A stretch of DNA of 64,000 bases from Fragum whitleyi (taxonomy: Eukaryota; Mollusca; Bivalvia; Cardiida; Cardiidae), in NCBI GenBank assembly GCA_948146395.1, contig OX411559.1:41702739-41766738 (forward strand). Direction: 5' to 3'. A program made the position numbers and the translations under genes. This document shows, one piece after another, positions 24,507 to 36,100 of this stretch. How positions within the stretch are numbered: the first letter of the stretch is position 1; the number at the start of each line of letters is the position of its first letter. Below the pieces are notes generated by a model. That model did no database searches. It saw only the letters and a list, made by a program, of their open reading frames with translations, and was not told the origin of the DNA.

Positions 24507-24834
24507 CTACACCCGAAGATAGTTCTTAAACGTGACAGAAACAAAAAAAATGAATGTTGCCCTGTTCTTTAACTTTAACTTCATGTTTCGGGTATAAGTT
24601 ATCGTCATGTAGGGCGTGGTTAAGTAATGTGACTATCTTCGAATGAAAAGGAAAAGAATATCACACAATGAATAAATTGACACTAAAAAAGTATTTAACA
24701 AAAACATTTTAAACACCCCTTAAACGCTAAGTGGTGTTGTTCCTTTCTTGGATGTACTCTAATTCTAACTTACAATTACGTGGTTCATAACGTAATGAAT
24801 TCAGTCCAATATTTGAAAGAAAGAAACTGGGGCA
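23541..24834. other. Unassigned AT-rich region
   Basis: Only the poly-C/(CA)n tract at 24472 stands out. Confidence 0.5.
24472..24512 (+). repeat. Poly-C followed by (CA)n
   Basis: About 20 C then CACACACACACACAC. The form is like that at 6352, suggesting a shared mutational route or a tail. Confidence 0.85.
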
Positions 24835-25072
24835 TGTCTTACAAAATATCTTACGATCATTTTTTTATGTAAGTCAAAAATTAAAGTTGCTTCTACAGTA
24901 GTAACTAAAATGAGTTCCGTCATGTATCATCTCATTGGAATCGTCTTCTTAAGACGATTTTCATGAGATATTACAAGGCAGAATGTAATAATGAATGAAA
25001 ACACCAGGTACGATTTGTGACTTTAATTTACGATAATTCTTTTCATAAGAAGTTAAGTAAAACGGGCCCCTT
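24835..25072 (-). mobile_element. MITE M4, third copy
   Basis: Reverse-oriented relative to 18225-18478, with the same central hairpin at 24931-24965 and CCTTGTAATATC/GTACGATTTGTGACTTTAA flanks. It ends at GTAAAACGGGCCCC. Confidence 0.78.
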
Positions 25073-25602
25073 GTCCTTCAACGCCTTTACCCCAGTTTTT
25101 TTTTCTAACATTTATTATATGAACCCTAATCAGCTGAGCATATATAACATGTCGTCAACAATCCATTCGATATCATCCTCCGGTAATTGCATGAAAGACA
25201 GATTTGGACGGTGGGTGGTCAAATCAAGTGATTAGTTCCACTTTAACTGTAATTGTGGAAATCCTAACTTCTATTATCATTATTAGTTGGTCATGCCTTA
25301 TTGAGTCTGTTGATGTTTACTGATAAAGTATCTCCTGCGTAAATGTATACGTACCCACTAGATATCTAAATTGACCTCTTTTTCTATAGTAAAGCTTGGT
25401 GCATTTAGTAATATTTTATTTTTGTCGGAGACAACCATAAGTATGATTGCTTTTCCCTATAGTATTATCAAATTGTTGTATAGCTTATTTATAATAATTC
25501 TTTTTGGGCATTTAGATAACAAAAATAAATATAATTATACTGCTTTGGAAATTCTCATTCTTTCACCAGAAAAAAAAACTTATTGCATTTAAGACAGAAG
25601 GG
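25073..25602. other. Unassigned region
   Basis: Two short plus-strand frames (25017-25235, 25371-25592) are AT-driven; no exon signals. Confidence 0.5.
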
Positions 25603-26135
25603 GGAAAACTAGTGAAATTGACAAAATCCAAAAATGGAGTTGTTTTGGAATGCAACTAAATGAGTGGGATGAATCATTGTAAATGATATGATATGATGAG
25701 TAATATAAAATTTCAAATTTCGCTCGGCATGGACCTAACTTCGATCCTTTGTTGACCCAAAAATCTGCAAACCGTTCTAAAGCCAAACACTGCGTTTTGT
25801 TAACAAATTATAATATGTCCACGTTTATTCTTTCGTCGCTTTTGTTCTATGCAACGTCATCCTTAGCGGGATGGTCGATAATTGTGACGTCACATAAACC
25901 AACCAGCGAAATGCCGCGCTGTCATGGCTGCGCCCGTATTATTCCCGGGGACAATTCCGTAGAATTGCCGAGGGTTCCTGATTGGATCGATACATCAATG
26001 AATGGAGTCGTGAGGCGATTTAAAAAGTTTAATACTTTTGGCGTATCTTAAATGGTTTTAGTTAGTGTTTGAAATGAATAAAATGAATGGATAGAGCATT
26101 GAGCGATTGATTTAGAATGGTTTTGATTGAGCCAT
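25603..26135 (+). mobile_element. M1 MITE with about 340 bases of foreign sequence
   Basis: M1 left end (GAAATTGACAAAATCCAAAA) runs to about 25685 and M1 right part (GTTAGTGTTTGAAATGAATA) resumes at about 26035. The sequence between is more GC-rich and carries a small open frame. Confidence 0.65.
25815..26051 (+). CDS. Doubtful small ORF with signal-peptide-like start
   Basis: 78 codons from ATG at 25815 to TAA: an N-terminus MSTFILSSLLFYATSSLAGW that looks like a secretion signal with an Ala-x-Gly-type cleavage region, then a CHGCARIIPG segment. The block is more GC-rich than its surroundings. Its last third runs into M1 MITE sequence (from about 26000), so the frame cannot be wholly genic. 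It may be a chance frame in an inserted fragment or a relic exon. No family recognised. Confidence 0.15.
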   Translation: MSTFILSSLLFYATSSLAGWSIIVTSHKPTSEMPRCHGCARIIPGDNSVELPRVPDWIDTSMNGVVRRFKKFNTFGVS

Positions 26136-26662
26136 AGAGTGTATGCTTAGCATTTCAAATGACAAATCGGGGACTCAAGACAATGCACCTGCAAAAATCT
26201 ATATGAATATAGGCACATACAACTTCGTTGTAGTAAGCCCAAGATAATGAAAATGTGTGCTTTCTGTATGTGAATTGAATGATTGTTCAAAGTGGTACAA
26301 AATGGCAGACCAACGGACGTACAAACAAAGTAATTCGCTTACCTAAGACATTCATATGATATCCGAATCTCCAAGCAAATACAATAAACATTTCAACACT
26401 TCTTTCATATATCCAACATAAGCCTGAACGTAAAATATCAAAACCCAAAGATGATCATTAGCACAATATTCAGAAATTCCTAAATGATTTCCACCTGTTC
26501 AGGCAAAACAAAACAAAAGTTCAAAGGTATAACAGAGAGAGCTATTGAATTAGCGCGAGACGCCTGATTAACATGTTATGCAGAACGCAATGCTCTATTT
26601 TTACTAGCTTCATAGAACAAATATTCACTAGCAGTCTTTCGAATTCAGAGCTCTGCACCATA
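26136..26662. other. Unassigned region
   Basis: No repeat shared with the rest of the window and no exon signal. Confidence 0.5.
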
Positions 26663-27066
26663 CAGAATATTGAATGAGTGGCCATGAAATACCAGATTTA
26701 TTCAACGAGTCATCCATTATTAGACAAAAACGAGGTTTTGTCGAGTTTTTATCTGTTTATGATGACGAGTCTGATAAACTTGGTATTTTATGCACTTAAA
26801 GATGTTTAATAGATAAAACGACCTAAGTTTTTTTTGTGATAAATCGAGGAAATTACACAAATGGGCCGATTCAAATTATTCCGCGAAACATATAACGCCG
26901 TTAGCGAAATGACGTAAGCAAATATATGATGCCGTCATTTTCACAACGGAAATTAAACGTTGCTAAACGTTCTTAGCTCATTTGCATATTTATTCCGCTA
27001 ATGTGATAACACCCGTGTAAAATATAAATTATTCAATGGGTTTATTTCACTGCCGCGTAATTCATA
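26663..27066 (+). mobile_element. MITE M5, copy 1
   Basis: Shares with the next two copies a left block ATATTGAATGAGTGG, a hairpin of ACGAGTCATC type, and the right block AACACCCGTGTAAAATA ... GGGTTTATTTCACTGCCGCG. Confidence 0.78.
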
Positions 27067-27177
27067 TTAGAGATGCATATATTGGCGCAGCGACATGTAC
27101 GCAAAAACACCGTTGGATTAACGTCGTGACGTCAAAAAGGGAAACAGACGGACAGAAAATAAAAACCTCGAGGGAAT

Positions 27178-27592
27178 AGAGGATATTGAATGAGTGGTCA
27201 TGAAATACCCAAATTATTAAACGAGTTATCTTTAAACAGATAAAAACGAGACTGCACCGAGTTTTTATCTGTTTAAGATGACGAGTTTTATAAATTCTGT
27301 ATTTTATTAGCACAAATTTTATATTATTGTATAATATATTCCGAATTTTTGTTAAAAATCGTCAAAATTCTTGAAAGTCAACATTTCAATTTTCCGCGAA
27401 ACTTATAACGACATTTAAAACTGACGTCATAATATATACATTATGGCGTCATTTTCGCGGTGACAAAAACGTTGCAATTCGCTCTGAGCTTATTTGCATA
27501 GTTATACCAAAAGTGTAATGACACCCGTGTAATATCAAAAATATTCAACGGGGTTATTTCACCCCCGCGACGTAGGTCATATTATAATATAG
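27178..27592 (+). mobile_element. MITE M5, copy 2
   Basis: Left AGAGGATATTGAATGAGTGG, hairpin around AAACAGATAAAAACGAG, right ACACCCGTGTAATATCAAAA and CCCGCGACGTAGGTCATATT. It follows copy 1 by about 110 bases in the same orientation. Confidence 0.82.
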
Positions 27593-27949
27593 TATATAGC
27601 ATTCATTCACAGGTAACAAACAATGAAATTTTAACAAGAACGAAGAAATGTTCTACTGAAGATTCCAAGATCCCTGCAAATGTTCCTGCTAGCAGCGATA
27701 CCACAAGCATTTTCTGAGAGCGTAGCCTACACCCTCTCAGACCCTCGGTCCCCTCGCTCGTGCCTTAGTGTCTCCTTTGATCTTAATTTCAGTGACCTAA
27801 TTCCCTGGCACAGTTAAGTAGTAGTGCTAGTGAATATCAGATTATGTGTACTGTATCAATTGTAACACGCAAATGTGTGACTGTCCGCAAGTTTAGAATA
27901 TTTATCCTAGACTTGATTTCAACTTGATATAAAGGTGGGCGGAAAAATA

Positions 27950-28111
27950 TTAAGGTAGTAGACCCGTAGATCAACTACATTTCGGAACTCGTACTCTTTC
28001 ACAATGGTGACCGAGATTTCCTAATGAATATCATTAGGAAACCTCGGTAAACACTGTTAAAGTTGAAAACTCCTGGAATATTGCAGAACTATTACGGGGC
28101 CACTACCTTAA
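27950..28111. mobile_element. Foldback MITE with TTAA ends, copy 1
   Basis: TTAAGGTAGTAGACCCGTAG at the left and GGGGCCACTACCTTAA at the right. The central hairpin is GGTGACCGAGATTTCCTAAT with its imperfect mirror. Confidence 0.85.
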
Positions 28112-29056
28112 CAAATGGGGAATTCTATAAAAAAATCAAAGCATTTAGAAATTTAATTGATAGAGGTCGACATATTTCAAAAACGCTTTTTTTTCTAAAC
28201 ATTACGAAGATCGTGAAAAAAAAAGCTCGACATATTTGGACAGAATCGCATTTCTGGGCAAAACAGTCTTTTTAAGATCGACATCTAGTTTGCTCTTTAA
28301 AGGGGCCTATCATACCAATCTTGCGTTCAAGATGAACACATTTCGGACACAATTACGAAATGGTGCCCAGCTTAGCAGGAACAATTGAGTTCAAAGCGTA
28401 AAACATCTTCAAAACGTCGCCGATTTAGTCAATTCCTGAACTAAGGTCACAAAAGGATACCAGCTCCGATTTTTTGTTCTTAGTTTTAAATCTTCAAAGC
28501 AAATCCCATGTAAATTTCTAACAGCGGCGATACCAAGTCCGTACATTAATTCTTCTTAGTAAATCCCAAGTTCTAACAGCGACGAAACTGTGTTCGGCTT
28601 TGATAAAATGTTCTTAATGTTCTATTTGTAGAACTATCCAGCTGAAAACAGATACCCCAGTTACTAATCGAGCACGCCATGAGGCAATTAGTAGGGAATG
28701 CTTGATTAACTGTACTCATTTTGTAGCAATAATAAGCTTCCAAGCTTAAATTGTTTACCTAAATAATCATATCAAGTCCATTTCCTCGATTTTCACCCAA
28801 AACGTAGAAAAGTTAACTTGGAAACACTGATAATATGTTATGATTTGTTTGAATCAATGAGGTTTAATGTCATTTTAACAGTTTTTTTGTCATTTCGTGT
28901 AGGACACTTAGGTAAACATATTAAGCTTGGAAGCGCTGATATCATGTTATAATTTTTTTGATCCAATATGGTTTAAAGCCATTCTAACAGTTTTTGTTAT
29001 TTCGAGTAGGACACTGCACCTTACTATGATTTCCCACTATTTTACTCGCCGGTACT
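28112..29056. other. Unassigned region with an internal duplication
   Basis: Blocks at about 28850-28905 and 28940-28995 repeat TTTAATGTCATTTTAACAGT and TTTAAAGCCATTCTAACAGT followed by GTAGGACACT. TCTAACAGCGGCGATACCA and TTCTAACAGCGACGAAACT repeat at about 28518 and 28571. No gene seen. Confidence 0.5.
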
Positions 29057-29487
29057 ACAGTTAAGAACATCGTGAAATTGACAAGATGGATGATTTTGGA
29101 ATGAATTTGGAATAAAATTGAATGAGTGTGCGGAGCAAGTTTTGAGTTCAATTAAAGGGAGGTAATCCAATATTGCTAATTCTGTACATGATGAACAAAA
29201 TTAGCGATATTCATTACTTCTCTTTAATAAAATATGCATAAAATTGCTTCCTATTTCTTTAAGAACTAACCAGACGCTAACAATTTCAATAATGTCAGTG
29301 AAATCGCATTTTTTTCCCATTTATATCTATTTTGAATGTAGCTGTTGTTTGTACAGTTTTTTTTTCATTTGGATCGTTTTTGATCGATTTGAGTGAATGT
29401 TTGGAATGAATGAATGGAGCGCTGTGTGAGTGATTTAGAATGTTTTTGATTGAGGTGAATGTCAATTTCACGGTGTAACCAACTGTA
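29057..29487 (+). mobile_element. M1 MITE, full length
   Basis: Starts ACAGTTAAGAACATCGTGAA and ends TTTCACGGTGTAACCAACTG. The palindrome is intact at about 29170-29215. Confidence 0.87.
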
Positions 29488-29925
29488 ATTTGCTTAATTA
29501 ATAAATTCATCACACCATAAGACTTCCCTGTGGGCGGATATATGTGTCTTTATTGACTTAAAGGTGTATAAATTAGGCTTTATTTATAATTGAAAATCTT
29601 TGCCATCTGTTAAGGGCTCATAAAGTCTCTAGTTCAAAGAAATCCTACAGTGAATAAAAATTAGTGATCGTCTGCTAATTATCGTATTTTGACGCGTTAC
29701 TCAAAAATTGAAAGGTATTGGAGGGTATCCTAAAATTGACTACTTGAAATGAATTATACAGTCACCCGCAAAAAAAATCCTCGTTCCCCATCTCTTCCCC
29801 ATTATCAAACATTACTACTTGATCAGTTAAGAATTGAAAAATTTTCAAAAAGCATATGCACGGTTCTGAATCTGAACCGACGATTGCAGCGAGTCGACGA
29901 AGACTGTCAAATAATCCTCTCAACT
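29488..29925. other. Unassigned region
   Basis: Nothing recognised between two M1 copies. Confidence 0.5.
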
Positions 29926-30200
29926 ACAATTAAGAACACCGTGAAATTGATAGGATAAATGATTTTTGAATGAAAATAAATGACTATGAGGGGCGAGTTT
30001 TGAGTGAAATTAAAGGGAGATAATCTAATATCGCTAATTTTGTTCAAGAAAACAAAATTAACGATATTTATTACCTCCCTTTTATAAAAATACATATAGG
30101 TTCTATGATTAGCTATTTATGTCTTCACAAACGCATTATACGCTTACATAATTCAATTATGTCAGTGAATTCGTTGATTTTTTTCTATCGTTTTTTTATT
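29926..30200 (+). mobile_element. M1 MITE, right-truncated
   Basis: Left end ACAATTAAGAACACCGTGAA and central palindrome present. Similarity stops after GTCAGTGAATTCGTTGATTT, where unrelated sequence begins. Confidence 0.8.
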
Positions 30201-30759
30201 GTAGTTGCGGGGCATCTCAAAGTGCCCGCGAAACGCTTTTACACCCTGAACACAGGGCAGCTAACCTCAATAACGAGAAAAAGATTTGTGTGCGAGTTAT
30301 TGCGCTCGATTGTGCAGAAAGTAGACTTTAACCTTTATTATCGAGCCAAGTTTTTGGTGAACGAACGTCGTTCACCAGTGTTATATACCATGTCAGGAAA
30401 ATCCTGTTGGATGTTAATACATTTGAAATAAAGTAGCGCCTCTTAAAATTCAATTTAGTATCTTTCAACATTTCTCTCCGCAAAATCACTTTTTATTTCT
30501 TTGATGGCGTGTTTCTAGTTTTCTTTATCAAGTGAAGATAATGAAAATTCGCCTTGAAAAACACAATATGATCTTGCAATGTTTATCAAGGGAATTTTTG
30601 ATCGGCGTAAGCTTGTCGAGAGTTTAAAGCAAAAACAAAGTTTGTGTCTAAACACCGAAGAGACAGATACTATGTTTTTGACCCAAGCCTTCGCTGGTGC
30701 AACTTGTAGTAATTAGCCGGAAATACGTGTTTATCTAGGTCGTGTCCTCTTGAACTTAC
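30201..30759. other. Unassigned region downstream of the start exon
   Basis: Begins where the M1 copy is cut. A plus-strand frame stays open to 30431 and is followed by ATTTGAAATAAAG, but it starts inside MITE sequence. No firm gene. Confidence 0.45.
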
Positions 30760-30861
30760 ATTCGGCGATACTCGGGCGATCTCCGACGGCTCCGAGTTAA
30801 ATGTAGGTTGCAGGAATCGGCCGAGTTGAGACGAATGACACATCAAGACACCTTGTGTCAT
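30760..30861 (-). CDS. First coding exon (alternative start) of a minus-strand gene
   Basis: The minus strand reads ATG at 30861, 34 codons starting MTQGVLMCHSSQLGRF and ending ARVSPN, then AAT|GTAAGT, a consensus donor in phase 0. An in-frame TAA lies 15 bases before the ATG with no AG acceptor between them, so the exon must start a reading frame rather than be internal. Codon use and GC content stand out against AT-rich surroundings. The phase-0 end matches the phase-0 start of the exon at 1456-1665, making it a plausible alternative first exon of that gene, spliced over about 29 kb. It could instead belong to another gene lying in the intron. No known domain is visible; the context of the ATG is weak. 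Confidence 0.6.
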
Positions 30862-31000
30862 TAGAACGCGGTGTTACATAACTTTTCAACTAGCGACAGT
30901 CAGTCTCGAAACGGGTTTTAAGAATGATTCGACATGTGTTTTACATGTACAACCTTTCTTGTATCTTTTATTTGAATAGGGGTAAACGTCGCTATTAAGA
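30862..31000 (-). promoter_or_regulatory. Putative 5' UTR and promoter of the 30760-30861 exon
   Basis: The minus strand upstream of the ATG contains an in-frame stop and a short untranslated stretch. At about 30965-30975 is an AT-rich CAAATAAAAGATA segment that could act as a TATA-like box. This is placed by position only; no initiator was identified. Confidence 0.25.
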
Positions 31001-31144
31001 TTTTTCTGTAAAATTGCGTTGGCTGAAGTAGGGCTTATTCCCAGCGAAAACGTTTCGTATTCGTCTATCTCAGAAGCGAATATTGCCGAATACCAAATGC
31101 GACAGGCACGGGAGATATTTCATTGAGGCCATTCTACTTTGAAT

Positions 31145-31425
31145 TTCTATGCCCCCGTATCGAGAGATCGGGGGCATATTGTTTTTCTCATGTCCGTCTG
31201 TCTGTCTGTCTATCCGTCTGTCCGTCCGTCTGTCTGTCCGTCCGTCCGTCTGTCCAAAAACTTAACCCGAAAACTTAAGCTTTGCCTTTTCCCCAAAAGT
31301 ATTTGACATACAAAGCTGTACACCAAAGTCAAGGTCTTGTGACAAGGTCAAGGTCATATGAAAAGGTCAAGGTCATCTGTCAAGGTCAAACTTTAAAAAA
31401 ATGCTGTTCCGGGGGCATACGTGTT
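31145..31425 (+). mobile_element. Repeat element with GCCCCCG ends, CTGTCCGT microsatellite and AAGGTCA repeats
   Basis: Left hairpin ATGCCCCCGTATCGAGAGAT with CGGGGGCAT, then a (TGTC/CGTC)n tract at 31193-31255, then AAGGTCAAGGTCA repeated three times (31330-31388), closing with CCGGGGGCATACG. I recall this combination from bivalve genomes. Confidence 0.72.
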
Positions 31426-32179
31426 TCATTTCAATCTGTAAAACCATATCAATTCAAAATTCTATTTGAAAATTAAATAAATGATAGCTAAATATTCAAC
31501 CCTAGATACCACTCCAATTGACGAGTATATATATTGCCGTGGTCAAGAGGGGACCAGATCCGTCATGCACTTGTTTACAATTCGACAGACGGGTTTAGTT
31601 GTTGAATTATTCGGAAAAGTCATTGCGTTTTTTACAGAAATCATAAAAATCTTAATCGATGAATAAAAACTGGTTCCATCCTTTCCAAAATACGTTTAGA
31701 ATTGGTTAACTACAGTTTAAGAAAAAACAATCTCCGAGAAGAAAAGTCTAATATCAGCCGCAATACTGTAATAAGATATCTATAGTGAGTGATTTTACAA
31801 GCATCCAAACTCTTGAATGTAAACAATAGGTTCTCGTGCAAAAAATTAACCGACCATTGTAAGGATTCTCAATTCTTATTGGGAGGAAAGTCGGGAGGAA
31901 AAAACAGGGTATTATACTTAAACTATTTGTTCATGCAATTATTACCTCCCTTTAAAAAAATAAACTTCTTAAATAAGATTCTTATTCGCTTTTGACGTGG
32001 AAATTACGTTACAAAAATAATATTTATAAAGACTGTAAGTATGCAATTTACTATGAAGCAATTATTTAATATAAAAAGTTATACTTTAATTTCTAAACCT
32101 TAAACAGAAATTATCTATGAATTATACTAATAAGGCACTAGAACTCCTTTAACCTATACTCGAATCCCAACCCAGGCAG
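31426..32179. other. Unassigned region
   Basis: Contains an isolated ATTACCTCCCTTTAAA motif at about 31940, perhaps a decayed repeat; otherwise nothing seen. Confidence 0.5.
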
Positions 32180-32406
32180 GAATTTTCAACAAGAAGTGAA
32201 CTGGTAAGTAACCCAGAGGTAGCTTCGCGAGTATCGGTGCTTTACACTGGGCACAATAAAGAACCAAGGAGGTCTTTTCGTAGAAGAGCTAGGGGCGTAT
32301 AAACCCGGATATCCTCGTATCCGCTTCTTTCTCTCTCATGGTCCTTACCATATATGCCTGGAGCACGGAGGGACCTAAATCCTTCAAACACACACTTTAA
32401 CCTATA
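32180..32406 (+). mobile_element. S4-like SINE remnant
   Basis: GGTGCTTTACACTGGGCACA and AAAGAACCAAGGAGG parallel the S4 body; both this piece and S4 end near ACACACTTTAACCTATA, suggesting tandem or nested insertion. Confidence 0.6.
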
Positions 32407-32715
32407 CGACCAGCACGATTAGCTCAGTTGGTAGAGCACCGGACTTCAAAACCATTGAAGTTCGACCGCGTGGGTTCGGTTCCCGGGCTGGTACACTAAC
32501 AAAAACTAATTGTCTTTCGGATGAGACGTTAAACCGAGGCCCCGTGAGACGGTGCTTTACACCGAGCACGTTAATGAACCATGGCGGATCTCAGCAGTAG
32601 ATTCGTCATGTATCCTTGCACTATCCCCCGTAACAACTAACCGTCTTCTGGGGCGTCGCTCATATGGGCATATGCTACGGTAGAGACGATAAATAAACGG
32701 AAATACACACTTTAA
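32407..32715 (+). mobile_element. tRNA-derived SINE (S4)
   Basis: The head has A box TTAGCTCAGTTGGTAGAGCA and B-box-like GGGTTCGGTTCCCGG. The body carries CGGATGAGACGTTAAACCGA and GTGCTTTACACCGAGCACGT, a block I recall from invertebrate SINEs. The acceptor stem is imperfect. Not a functional tRNA. Confidence 0.8.
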
Positions 32716-33654
32716 CCTATACCTAAATATTTCTCATCCTGCAGTGTTATAAAATTGAATAACGACATAAGTGTCAACCACGGAAGTGGTTTTGACTTCA
32801 GATATGATCAAAATGAATATCTCAGGTTATGGTTCAAATACTATTAATAAGCTAACAAATCATAACTTTAAACAATGAGTACAGTTCAGGACTGACTGAT
32901 ATTCATAGGTGTTTCTTTGGTTGGTACTCAAAGACCTTTTCATCCTCTGAGAAGAAACAAAGATAGATAAAAAAAGGTTAAAACAAATACAACAAATTTA
33001 CTTGAAATAAGCTTAAACATGATAACAATTACTTTTGTAAAAACAAACACCATTGGATATAGGTTGAAGACAGTTTTAGATAGGATTAAATCGTTCTCTC
33101 CATTTATGTTTAATTAATAAATGTACCTATTTCAAGTGTGTAAAAGAAATTTTCTCAGAGTAACAACTCATATTCTAACAAATATTTTTCTAACAGGATT
33201 TTCCCCCATCTTTCCCTTTCTTTGAATTTGCATTGAAATTTCCGAATAACGGAAATTTTGTCAAGACAATTCCTCCCCCCTTTTTTTTTAAATTATTTTT
33301 ACATCCATAGTTTCTCTTTTCTAATTGAATTCAATATATAATTCTAGAATGCCATCAGGTTCGTTCACCATCAGTACTTTCAGTGCTTTGATTAAATTGC
33401 TGATTACATGCAAAATATTGAATTTATGCAGACTGAATGTCTATATGATTTAGTATGTTGAAGAGTTACAGCAAATTGCCTTAGCTCATGACAGTTTTTG
33501 CAACGCTTAACGCATAAAAAACACTCATCCCTTTACAAAGATTATGCATCGACAAACGAAATCACATCATTCGACATTAACCAAAGAAATATTTTGTTTT
33601 TCGTTACTTGCTCAAAAGTTTAATCGACAAAATCAGCAGGTTTGCAAATTCGGG
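32716..33654. other. Unassigned AT-rich region
   Basis: No repeat or coding signal recognised. Confidence 0.5.
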
Positions 33655-34081
33655 TACAGTTAAAAAACATCGTGAAATTGACAAGGTCAATGTTTTTGGA
33701 ATGAACTGGAATGTGTGGGAACAGTCAATTTTGAATGAAATAAAGGAAGGTAGTCTAATAACGCTAGTTTTGTTCAGGATGAACAAAATAAGAGATATTT
33801 ATAACCTCCCTTTAATAAAGCATGCATGTAAGTTCCATAAATAGCCTCCTATTTCCTAAGGGAACCAATCAAACGCTTAAAATTTCAATTATGTCAATAA
33901 AATCGCGATTTCTTTTTGCTATATTTATTTTGAATATAATTGTTGATCTTACAATTTTTATTTTGGAGCGTTTTTGAATGTTTTGAGTGAGTGTTTGGAA
34001 TGAATGAATGGAGAGCTGGGTGAGCGATTTAGAATGGTTTTGATTGAGATGAATGTCAATTTCACGATGTGACTGACTGTA
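33655..34081 (+). mobile_element. M1 MITE, full length
   Basis: TA-flanked. Starts CAGTTAAAAAACATCGTGAA and ends TTTCACGATGTGACTGACTG; the central palindrome is diverged (AACGCTAGTTTTGTTCAGGA). Confidence 0.87.
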
Positions 34082-34237
34082 GCAGTAGAAAATGGTTTAG
34101 TTGTTTAAGAATAATAAAGCATTATTTTCGATTAGATAACCATAAGGATATTAAAACAAGGAGTTTTTAAGAAAAGGAAATATATTCTTGAGCTAAAATA
34201 ATAAGAAGAAAAATAGCTAGTGGTAATCAGCGATAAA

Positions 34238-34652
34238 TAGAGGATATTAAATGAGTGCTCATGAAATACTGAATTTATTAAACGAGTCATCTATAAACAG
34301 ATAAAAACGAGGCTACGCCGAGTTTTATCTGTTTATAGATGACTCGTTTAATAAATTCTGTATTTGATTAGCACAAATTTTATATTCTATTTATAATATG
34401 ACCCGAATTTTTGCGAAAAATCGTCAAAAATCTTGAAATTTAAACTTTCTATTTTCCGCGAAACTTCTGACGTCGTTTAAAACTGACGTCACAATATACA
34501 CATTATGACGTCATTTTCGCGGTTACAAAATAGCGTTGCTATTCGCTCTGAGCTCATTTGCATAGTTATTCTACTAGTGTAATAACACCCGTGTAATATC
34601 AAAAGTATTAAACGGGTTTATTTCACTCCCGCGACGTAAGTCATATTATAAT
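34238..34652 (+). mobile_element. MITE M5, copy 3
   Basis: Best-preserved member. A perfect 36-base stem lies at 34271-34358 around GAGGCTACGCCGAG. The right end is CCCGCGACGTAAGTCATATT. Confidence 0.85.
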
Positions 34653-35083
34653 GGTAAATTATCAACGCCCTAAGCCCATCCTAAACAGCAAACGAAAGGG
34701 TAGCCTGTGATCCAGACCCCGTATTCAGACATTTTCTGTACATGTAACAAGGTAGATAGCCAAACTGAACCCATCAGAACTTGAAATGGGTTTACTATTT
34801 TTCAAATCACTTTCTACTAAATATATTGACGATCTTTTGCTGATTGTTCTCTTTTACGTGGTAATTTAGTAACAACCACATTCTGAGTTGCATGTTTTGT
34901 CTGTCTTGTAGGCGTCTATTGCAGAAAGTTTAAAGAGTGTTTGTATATCAAAAAGGACTATTTACCTGTTTAATCTAATTTATGTGATTCATTACGTGAC
35001 TTTGTGCAGAAAACTCTAGATTTTTTCTACTGGATTTGAATTTTGTTAGCTCAAACTTTGAACATTTAACATTCCTAAGCAAT
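34653..35083. other. Unassigned region
   Basis: Nothing recognised. Confidence 0.5.
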
Positions 35084-35400
35084 ACAGTTAGTAACATCGT
35101 GAAATTAACATTTATCTCAATTAAAACCATTCTGAACCGCTCTTTCAGCGCTTTATTCAAATCATTCCAAACACTCATTAAAGCCATTCAAAAAAACCCT
35201 CCAAAATCGCTTAAATTCATAAGATGAGCAATAATCATATAAAGAAATAAATAAAGCTAGAAAAAAATCACGATTTTAATTGACATAATTGAAATTCTAA
35301 GCGTCTGATTGGTTCTTGAAGAAATAGGAAGCTATTTTTAGAACTTGCTTGCATAATATAAGGTAGGTAATAAATATCGCTAATTTTGTTCAACCAGAAA
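35084..35400 (-). mobile_element. M1 MITE, truncated
   Basis: Starts ACAGTTAGTAACATCGTGAA and stops inside the central palindrome (GCTAATTTTGTTCAACC). Confidence 0.78.
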
Positions 35401-35414
35401 ACAATATATACTCT

Positions 35415-35850
35415 CTTGGTCTCTTATAATTCAATGTATCGAAGCAAAACTGATTAATGAATTAAGAAACAGATTTGTAATAGATCTATTTTCTGTGGAA
35501 GCTTACAAAATAGTTGCATTCTCAAAATTATTTTCATTGTGGATTAAAACCAACTTTTCAGCCGATCAAAATTGGAGTAGCGAAATCAAAACAAAACCAA
35601 AAAAAGTTTATGTGTAAAAATAATTCCATAAGAACCCTGGTTCATTGTTGAATAATTAAATTAAGTTATAAACATTAAGATTCGTGAATTCTGATTGGCT
35701 GAAAAGTTAGTTTTATTCCTCAATGAAAATATTTTTGAGAACGTAAATATTTTGTAAGCTTCAACACAAAGAAGTTCCGTTGCAAATCTATTATTTGATT
35801 AATAAATATGGTTTGCTTCGATACATTTTATTATAACAGATGAAGAGTTA
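35415..35850. repeat. Long imperfect inverted repeat
   Basis: Arms at about 35430-35580 and 35690-35840 pair (CCAACTTTTCAGCCGATCAA against TTGGCTGAAAAGTTAG; GTATCGAAGCAAAACTG against its mirror). Probably a foldback element of about 430 bases. Confidence 0.65.
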
Positions 35851-36100
35851 TGAAACTAAAAACCTAATCACACATATGTATGAATCAGCTTCGCGTATTC
35901 ATACAGTATGATTAGGTTTGTAGTTTCATACCTCAATGAAATCAACAGATACTCTCTTCGTGTCTTAGCAATTTGTTATGTTTTATTCTTATTAAGATAT
36001 AATTATAAGAAAGGGAGAGGTGATATGTGGGTTTCATTGAAGTTTAAATCTAGAAGCCTGATCAAACTGTATGAATACGCGAAGAGGATTCATACATGAT
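35850..36100. repeat. Hairpin cluster with repeated TATGAAACTAAAAACC arms
   Basis: ATGAAACTAAAAACCTAATC pairs with GATTAGGTTTGTAGTTTCAT around GCTTCGCG. Further TCATTGAAG/GTATGAATACGCGAAGAG pairs follow to about 36095. It is related to 48360-48600. Confidence 0.6.

Noticed and set aside
30105..30431. 108-codon plus-strand frame followed by an AATAAA
   Set aside because: Its first third is M1 MITE sequence and nothing supports transcription; kept only as an unassigned region.
32411..32491. Possible tRNA gene
   Set aside because: Acceptor ends do not pair and SINE body sequence follows.
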